From assembly GCA_036939975.1 (NCBI GenBank), contig JALLPB010000699.1:1-13545 (forward strand): a stretch of 13,545 nt of DNA, in the 5' to 3' direction. Of the stretch, positions 8,235 to 13,545 are shown in pieces. The translations under genes and the position numbers were made by a program. How positions within the stretch are numbered: position 1 is the first letter of the stretch; each line of letters starts with the position of its first letter. Source of the DNA: Cyclostephanos tholiformis (lineage: Eukaryota; Bacillariophyta; Thalassiosirophyceae; Thalassiosirales; Thalassiosiraceae). The notes below the pieces were generated by a model. It did no database searches and had not been told where the DNA came from. It saw nothing but the letters and a program-made list of their open reading frames with translations.

Positions 8235-9648
8235 TAAATTTATCGTAAGCGTTTTTGTAATATGAAGGGTTTTAGTGGCAATTTGGGGGATCGAAGGGTC
8301 GGGGCGCGGAATGTAGTGGCAAAATTTGATGAGCAGATCCAGATGAGGTGGTTGTCGGTTTGTTGTACAAGTGAATCAACGAGGTCCAGTGTGTTCACAT
8401 TTTTTCTTAGTTACAGATGTGGATAAAAATAGGGAAGATCATTGTTGGCATGACTAGTAATTGTACGAGGACTGTTGTGCATCCAAATTTTGGAGGCGAA
8501 CTGTTCGCCAATGGAACTGGAATGATGTTCCATTTTGTTTGCCTCTTAATTGAACGATATTGGAATGAGTGACATTACTAAGTCATGGATTTCCCTGTAT
8601 TACAGATTTAGGACCAAACTGTCAGATGCCAAGCAAAAGCCTCGCTCATTCTGGTGATCATGATTCATGTCATCAAGTTCATACCCGGCAGCAAGAAATC
8701 ACAGGAATATGCTCAGTCCGATAACATCTGCCTCATATTATAACAGTGTCAACTAGGCTGTAAGTGATCCACCTTCATAAGTGTTTTTTTATTGGTGCGT
8801 TTTCCTGGCAGAACTGCGATGATGTCTCTGGCCTTTTTGCCACTGCTTGGTAGTGTTTTTCTAGAATCATGGTCTTCTTCCATAATGAGTTCACTCACAC
8901 CTCACATGTTCATGTGGTGTCTATAATTGTTGGTCTTCATCATCCCATTCCTCCCCTCTGAAGAGCATGTTTATTACTCCCACCCTGTCATAATGGGGGG
9001 GGGCGGGGAGGTGATGTGGCTATTTCTTGAAGGCCTGTTACAACTAGAACCTAGACCTAATAATCCTATTTCACATTTCACAGTTAGAGCAGCAGTAGTA
9101 AGTGGTCAGAGGACATTTGAAAAATCAACTTTTTGGGTGATTTTCATAAGTATTCTGTTTGTGCAAAGCAGATACCTTGGATTCAATTACGAGGAATAAG
9201 ATTACCCCCCTGGTGCCATCGTCACACACTAAAAAACATCCTCCGCTTAGTTTCTGCCTCTGCCCAGCATTTTTGACCTCCCCAAAACCAAAGAAGAAAC
9301 TAGGAGGCAGTGGGGTCTGGAATATGCTTTGGTCCTGCACCAGCACCAATAACAATAGCTAATAGTATTATAATATATTGTCAACTGCTGGGAAAGAGTA
9401 AAGGATTTGTAGTCATCATAATAGCTCACCAGTCCCTAGCTCACCATCAAGTCATTTGGTACTAATGATCATATGTTCCATCATATGTACACTTTTTGTT
9501 GTATATTAGTACCTCACCCTTTGGTGAGACAAAGGAAAAAGCAGGGAATAAATTTCTTGGATGTGTTGACACCACAGGTCAAGATTGCTGGATGAGGGAG
9601 TTAATCATCTTGTTCATACTGGGTGGCTGCCAAATTTGCTTAAACAGC

Positions 9649-9691
9649 TTAGACCTGATTTAGACCGGAATAAACCAGGTCTAAACCTGGT
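9649..9691. repeat. Overlapping inverted repeats with AGACCTG/CAGGTCT core
   Basis: TTAGACCTG (9649-9657) pairs with CAGGTCTAA (9676-9684). The second arm overlaps another hairpin, ACCAGGT-CTAA-ACCTGGT (9674-9691). The two hairpins are therefore mutually exclusive. Function is unknown. Confidence 0.7.
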
Positions 9692-9837
9692 CAAATGACA
9701 AAATAGAATAAAGTGGCTTTAAACTCAAATTCTGGGGGAAATCTGGGGGTTGTAGGGGGGTGACATCATATGGTGACACTGCAACATGCCCCACATTTGC
9801 TGCCTCCCCTGAAGGAGGAGAGTCTGGGATAATTGCT

Positions 9838-9883
9838 AGGGCACTTTTGGGGCAAAAATGCATTTTCATCCCAAAAGTGCTCT
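9838..9883. repeat. 46-bp imperfect palindrome without spacer
   Basis: The two 23-bp halves meet at 9860/9861, in the middle of AAAATGCATTTT. Nineteen of 23 positions pair, including CACTTTTGGG (9842-9851) with CCCAAAAGTG (9870-9879). All four mismatches are transitions. It may be a decayed perfect palindrome, a cruciform-forming site or a mobile-element terminus. Confidence 0.8.
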
Positions 9884-9948
9884 TGTAGCCCACTACAAAG
9901 GGACTGGTTGCTAGACAAGCTACAAGCATAATAGTACACAAGTGTACT
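9883..9948. repeat. Two small perfect hairpins next to the 46-bp palindrome
   Basis: TTGTAG-CCCA-CTACAA occupies 9883-9898 and AGTACAC-AA-GTGTACT occupies 9933-9948. Both are perfect with very short loops and follow the 46-bp palindrome immediately, so three fold-back units lie within 111 bp. Confidence 0.7.
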
Positions 9949-10229
9949 GGTACGGAACATACTATTCCACCACAACAAGAGCTAGAATAGCAAGGTTTAG
10001 CGATGAAGAAAATTTAAATTCTCCATGTGGAATGTTTTCAAATTGACAACTAAATAGCTTTCACTCCTCATAAATAAGCAATAACCTTTTCATTACAGCT
10101 TTACGTTGTCACTGTTTAGTAGTTATTACTTCTACAAGTCAATAAGAGGAAGCACTTTCACACCGTACATGGGAATTTGAGCTGACTTACAAGAGGAAGT
10201 CCAAAAAGAAAGGGTAACAAAAATCAATA

Positions 10230-10532
10230 GACAACCACATTCCAACAACACTAGGTGGAGGCAACCATGGACACACAGGAATCATGGTCGAACCAGCACA
10301 ATACCTCCAAACGACAGAAGGAGTGGCATTCAAAATCCAGCCAACTCTGGAGCCTCCCCAGAAAATGTCCCAGGAAATGCATCAGCCAGAGTTTGAGCAA
10401 GAGCAGAAGCACAGTACAAGAAGGGTTAAAGAGTTTCAAGGAGTAATTCAAGCAACCAAAGACATCATTCTAGAAGCAGATGCAGTTCCAATGGTTTTGG
10501 TGCATCAATGCATAAATGGCAACTTTGGTTAG
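10230..10532 (+). pseudogene. Copia gag fragment
   Basis: This frame reads LGGGNHGHTGIMVEPAQYL, a gag-like motif, followed by VKEFQGVIQATKDIILEA before a TAG at 10530-10532. It lacks an N-terminus and the downstream nucleic-acid-binding part. The stop lies almost at the junction with integrase sequence, implying deletion of the polyprotein between them. An ATG at 10284 lies inside the fragment and is not a native start. Confidence 0.7.
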
Positions 10533-10538
10533 AAGAAA

Positions 10539-10842
10539 ATGCAATTGGTCCCAATGGGATACACAGTCCACCAAATACACCAAAACAGTGGGAAAAGGAC
10601 CACATGGGCAGCAAATTCAATAGATGGATGGTACTTAGGCATATCTCCAGAGCACTATTGATGCCACATGCCACATTGTATATGTGAAACAAAAAAAAAG
10701 CAAAAGGGTGTCAGATTCAGTCTTCTTTAAAACAAAATACATCACGCAACCTACCATGGTGCCAGCAGACGTAATCACAAAGGCACTACTGATCAACCTG
10801 ATGCAGGCACTAAAAGGGAATTTGAATAACAAAGGGTTGTAA
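10539..10842 (+). pseudogene. Copia integrase C-terminal region, frameshifted
   Basis: The frame from 10539 reads KRTTWAANSIDGWYLGISPE-HY up to a TGA at 10659-10661, matching the GKR/DGWY region after the integrase core. A frame change in the A-run near 10690-10698 leads to SDSVFFKTKYITQPTMVPAD and LMQALKGNLNN, ending at TAA 10840-10842. The DDE catalytic residues are not present. Confidence 0.75.
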
Positions 10843-11280
10843 CAAATCAAATCAAGGCACTCAAAAAGTTAAACAACATCCCAAACAATGCACTGGAGAC
10901 TGCCACACTAACCAGACAAGAAAATCCCCATGAACTAAGATGAGAAACCTTCGACATAGCAACTAAGCCCCCACATAAAACAGCATTGAGTGCCCTAGTG
11001 CCAAGGCCAAGGGTGGTAAACACCACACCATAACATTGCATCAACCAGCCGATAGCCAGCACAACTATCACCAAAGCAATACCAAACATCTCATCATCAA
11101 GTGAGATGAGAGCACAAAAATCAAAGCCAATCAATCCAACCAGGATAAACATGCAAGAGCTGATCAGAAAACACATCAAGGCAAAGACAGTGGCAAGAAT
11201 ATCACACCGACACACTTACCTATGTCAAACCATATGATCCACCAAATGTGCCCAACTCATCCACAACAAAGAGCCCAAAT
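10843..11280 (+). pseudogene. Copia integrase-RT linker with stops and an RT deletion junction
   Basis: Plus-strand translation gives a linker rich in Thr, Pro, Lys and Ala (SALVPRPRVVNTTP, SKPINPTRINMQELIRKHI) interrupted by stops. Around 11255-11275 one frame reads KCAQLIHNKE, typical of the start of the RT region. The next recognisable sequence belongs to its far end, so the RT core has been deleted near 11270-11285. A 122-codon open frame on the opposite strand is the antisense shadow of this linker. Confidence 0.6.
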
Positions 11281-11696
11281 GCAAAACCAATGCAAGAGAC
11301 TATGTGCAAAGTGAAACAACTTCTAGATTATTGTGCCACACAAGAAGATGCAATAATCACTTAGAATTCAAGCAAAATGATACTGGCAGTACATAGCATT
11401 GCTGGATACTGCAATGAAAAGAATACACAGCCAGGCAGGTGGACATTTTTTCTTTTCCAACAACAAAACATTCCCTCCGAACAATGGTGTGCAGTTCTAA
11501 TGCACACACCATCAATGAAGCAGTTATGTCCTCAGCAGCCAAAGCTGAACTCGAAGTATTAAATCTGAATGTGAAGGAAGCAGTCTTCCTCCGCCAGAAC
11601 TTAACCCAGAAGACCATTTTTCTCAATCCAACACTTTGGATTGATGGTGGGGGACAATCTGTTGAGCAAGCGGGGTATACTTTTCTTGTGCAATGA
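11281..11696 (+). pseudogene. Copia RT end and RNase H fragment, broken
   Basis: The frame from 11281 reads METMCKVKQLLDYCATQEDA-like sequence (exactly MQETMCKVKQLLDYCATQED), is cut by TAG at 11362-11364, then resumes with MILAVHSIAGYCNEKN, the RNase H start region. The first catalytic Asp appears replaced by Ile in HSIAGY. A frameshift near 11430-11445 leads to VMSSAAKAELEVL, containing the RNase H Glu, then NVKEAVFLRQNL. The frame ends at 11694-11696 with sequence no longer like copia. Confidence 0.8.
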
Positions 11697-12162
11697 GAGG
11701 GTCTAGGCCCTCAAAATACCCTGATGGCCAGGGAAATTCATGGCAATCATTGCCTTGCCATAGGGGCATTTTGAGGGCCATAGATAGGGGCTGTATTGAT
11801 AAAAAATTAAAAAAAAAATTAATCAACAATTAAAATTTGAAGTGGGGGTTTCATAGATACTAGCATGCTGAGTAATAGTCATTCAGTGCACTTTTGAAAA
11901 AAGTCATAGCCCATGCATTTTTAGCTCATACTTCAAAAAAACATTTTTCGTATTTTTTTACTAGCAAAATTGGTCTTTTTTGACAATTACGGCTGTATTT
12001 CTTCAGTATCATGACCCCATACCTCCCACAAAGCTACACACATCCTCACCCACATCATATGTAACTGTTTTAAAAGTGTTCACCTTGAGAATTCACTCAC
12101 TATTCATTAATTTATGATTAATCCTCTTGCCAAGCCCAAAGTATTTCCCCAGATTGCCTTCC
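11697..12162. other. AT-rich gene-free segment between copia remnant and satellite
   Basis: No gene is seen. It begins with a fold-back sequence (11706-11779), then A-rich and T-rich runs including A8 at 11811-11818. Words resembling the satellite (CTCCCACA at 12023, ACATCATATGTA at 12052) suggest a decayed satellite unit before the clear array, but this is weak. Confidence 0.5.
11706..11779. repeat. Fold-back inverted repeat, 23-bp arms
   Basis: Arm 11706-11728 (starting GGCCCTCAAAAT) pairs with 11757-11779 (ending ATTTTGAGGGCC) at 20 of 23 positions. An inner perfect hairpin GGCAA-TCA-TTGCC lies at 11742-11754. It sits directly after the last copia coding remnant and may mark the end of an element or a MITE-like insertion. 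Confidence 0.75.
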
Positions 12163-13450
12163 ATTGAGCCCGAATGACATAGTGGTGTCATGCTTGAGTC
12201 TCCAAACCACCGCAGATTGCATCCCAAATTCATATCATATGTATACAAAGTGGTTCAGCACCCTGACATGATGTGGATGGGCATATGGGTGCGCTCTTAC
12301 ACTGTTATGCATGTGCAGGTCGGGAGTGGATTTTAGGGAACAAATCAGGGTAGGGCAAAGCCTGAGTGATATTGTAAGATCATGGTTGAGACTCCAAACC
12401 CACATGGAGTCCATCCCATATCCATGTCATATGTGTCCAGAGTGTTTTAGCACCTTATTGTGCTGTGGATGGGCATATGGGTCCGCCTTTACTCTGTTGC
12501 TCTTGTGCCAGGTGGGGTAGGATTTTAGGAAAACCAGAGTAATATTATTGAGCCCAAGTGATGTTGTAAGATCATGGTTGAGACTCCAAACCCACTTGGA
12601 GTGCATCCCACATCCATGACATATGTATCAAGAGTGTTTTAGCACCTAGATATGCTGTGGATGGGCATATGGGTCCACTCTTACTCTGTTGCTCTTGTGC
12701 CAGGTGGGGCAAGATTTTAGGAAAATCAGGGTAGGGCGGAGCCTGAGTGATGTAGTAATGTCATAATTGACACTCGTGGCCTTTTGCTCTTGTGCAAGGT
12801 GGGGTAGGATTTTAGGAAAATCAGAGTATTATTGAGCCTGAGTGATGTTGCCAGATCATGGATGAGGCTCCAAATCTACTTGGAGTGCATCCCACATCCA
12901 TGTCACATGTATACAAAGTGTTTTAGCACCTTATTATGCTGTGAATATGGACATATGGGTTTGCCATTGCTCTGTTTGCTCTTGTAACAGGTGGGGTAGG
13001 ATCTTAGGAAAATCAGAGTATTATTGAGCCCAAGTGATGTTGCAAGATCATGGTTGAGACACCAAATCCACTTGGATTCCATCCCAGATCCATGTCATAT
13101 GTATAAAAAGTGGTTCAGCAGCTTGGCAAGATGTGGATATGGGCATTTGGATGCACCCTTACACGTTATGCATGTGCAGGTTGGGAGTGGATATTAGGAA
13201 ACAAATCAGGGAAGGGCAGAGCCTGAGTGATGTTGTAATGTCATGGTGGAGGCACAAAACCCGCTTAGAGTTCATCCCACATCCATGTCATATGTATCCA
13301 GAGTGATTTAGCACCTCGATATGCAGGGGGATATGCATATGGGTCCACTCTTACTCTGTTGCTCTTGTGCCAGGTGGGGTAAGATTTTAGGAAAATCAGG
13401 GTAAGGCAGAGCCCGAGGGATGTTGTAATGTCATCATTGATGCTCATGAC
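12163..13450 (+). repeat. Satellite array, 192-193 bp period, three unit classes
   Basis: The word CATCCCA (or close form) with the following ATCCATGTCATATGTAT recurs at 12220, 12412, 12604, 12888, 13080 and 13273. Spacings are 192, 192, 284, 192 and 193 bp. Units fall into class A (GTGGTTCAGCA, then TTATGCATGTGCAGG; 12220 and 13080), class B (TTAGCACCTTATTRTGC, then GAGTATTATTGAGCC; 12412 and 12888) and class C (TTAGCACCTMGATATGC, then CAGGGTARGGC; 12604 and 13273). The 284-bp spacing is explained by an extra partial B unit (about 12784-12887) inserted after a C unit truncated at about 12780. The array begins in a B-like tail at about 12163. Class names are mine. Open frames within it carry repeat sequence only. 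Confidence 0.9.
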
Positions 13451-13545
13451 TATGGCTATGGCTATGGCTATGGCTATGGCTATGGCTACCGCTATGGCTA
13501 CGGCTACGGCTACGGCTACGGCTACGGCTACGGCTACGGCTACGG
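13451..13545 (+). repeat. Hexamer tandem repeat TATGGC/TACGGC, running off the window
   Basis: Six TATGGC, one TACCGC, one TATGGC and then seven TACGGC plus five bases reach the last base of the window. In the frame of the hexamer it reads Tyr-Gly repeats with one Tyr-Arg, and the T/C switch is synonymous there. That frame is open from 13391 after a TAG at 13388-13390 but has no ATG. All three plus-strand frames are open, so coding is not demonstrated. Total length is unknown because the window ends inside it. Confidence 0.95.

Larger units (their letters stand above)
8235..10229. other. About 2 kb with no recognisable gene; several inverted repeats
   Basis: No reading frame here resembles a protein I know. 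The longest (plus strand 8927-9199, minus strand 9681-9941) have no motif and look like chance. The start should hold the Rieske 3' UTR. Structure seen: small hairpins GGCGAA-CTG-TTCGCC (8495-8509) and TGGAAC/GTTCCA (8512-8532), a G9 tract (8995-9003), overlapping AGACCTG/CAGGTCT repeats (9649-9691), and a palindrome cluster at 9838-9948. The last part (about 9950-10229) may be eroded 5' sequence of the adjoining copia element, but I cannot recognise an LTR. Confidence 0.6.
10230..11690 (+). mobile_element. Degenerate, internally deleted Ty1/copia retrotransposon
   Basis: Recognisable parts of a copia-type polyprotein lie in the correct order: gag, integrase C-terminus plus linker, and the end of reverse transcriptase with RNase H. 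The zinc knuckle, protease, integrase catalytic core and nearly all of reverse transcriptase are missing, so the fragment is about 1.5 kb where intact copia elements are usually around 5 kb. Stops and frameshifts occur throughout. I could not identify LTRs, a primer-binding site or a target-site duplication. The element cannot be active. Its style resembles elements common in diatom genomes, from family knowledge rather than a search. Confidence 0.8.

Noticed and set aside
8927..9199. 90-codon plus-strand frame after the Rieske gene
   Set aside because: It has no motif, includes a G-tract-encoded glycine run, and lies in low-complexity gene-free DNA.
10847..11215. 122-codon minus-strand frame with a hydrophobic, membrane-protein-like translation
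   Set aside because: It is the antisense of the copia integrase-RT linker. The complement of Thr/Lys/Ala/Ile-rich codons gives a spurious hydrophobic protein, and the plus strand has clear copia homology.
12311..12520. 69-codon frame in the satellite
   Set aside because: It consists of satellite units and is not kept open in equivalent positions of other units.
12163..13450. CRISPR array
   Set aside because: The repeat is one long near-contiguous 192-bp unit, not short repeats with unique spacers, and the DNA is eukaryotic.

Overview
The window is eukaryotic nuclear DNA. The evidence is a 14-3-3 protein, a heavy-metal P-type ATPase interrupted by three short introns, two nuclear-encoded mitochondrial proteins with presequence-like N-termini, a decayed Ty1/copia retroelement and a satellite array. 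The introns are 74-98 nt, intergenic gaps are short and spliced and unspliced genes are mixed, so the genome looks compact and unicellular. The style of the copia remnant (gag with an LGGGxHGH motif, and an integrase tail reading DGWYxxxxPEHY) suggests a stramenopile alga, most likely a diatom. That assignment is an inference.

The left 8.2 kb is gene-dense. A single-exon 14-3-3 gene (+) at 347-1087 is followed by a 0.9 kb spacer with a G13 tract and a C15 tract. Next is a Zn/Cd/Pb-class P1B-ATPase (+) at 2001-5513, with four exons, about 1087 aa when joined, and one apparent GC-AG intron beside a 45-nt exon. It converges on the gene for mitochondrial ribosomal protein uL4m (-) at 5701-7002. 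That gene diverges from the gene for the Rieske iron-sulfur protein of respiratory complex III (+) at 7497-8234, across a 494-bp shared promoter region rich in palindromes. The divergent pair joins mitochondrial translation to the respiratory chain, so co-regulation is plausible.

The right 5.3 kb is gene-poor. About 2 kb (8235-10229) shows no recognisable gene but has a run of inverted repeats, including a 46-bp imperfect palindrome with no spacer. A copia remnant follows (10230 to about 11690). It keeps part of gag, the C-terminal integrase region and linker, and the RNase H end, while protease, the integrase core and almost all of reverse transcriptase are missing. A fold-back sequence and an AT-rich stretch separate it from a satellite (about 12163-13450) with a period of 192-193 bp and three recognisable unit classes. 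The satellite gives way to a TATGGC/TACGGC hexamer tract that runs off the window end.

No wholly new system is evident. The best leads are the apparent Lys-to-Asn change at the transmembrane-7 signature position of the metal ATPase, the organised satellite whose class-C units both break at the same internal position, and the palindrome clusters.
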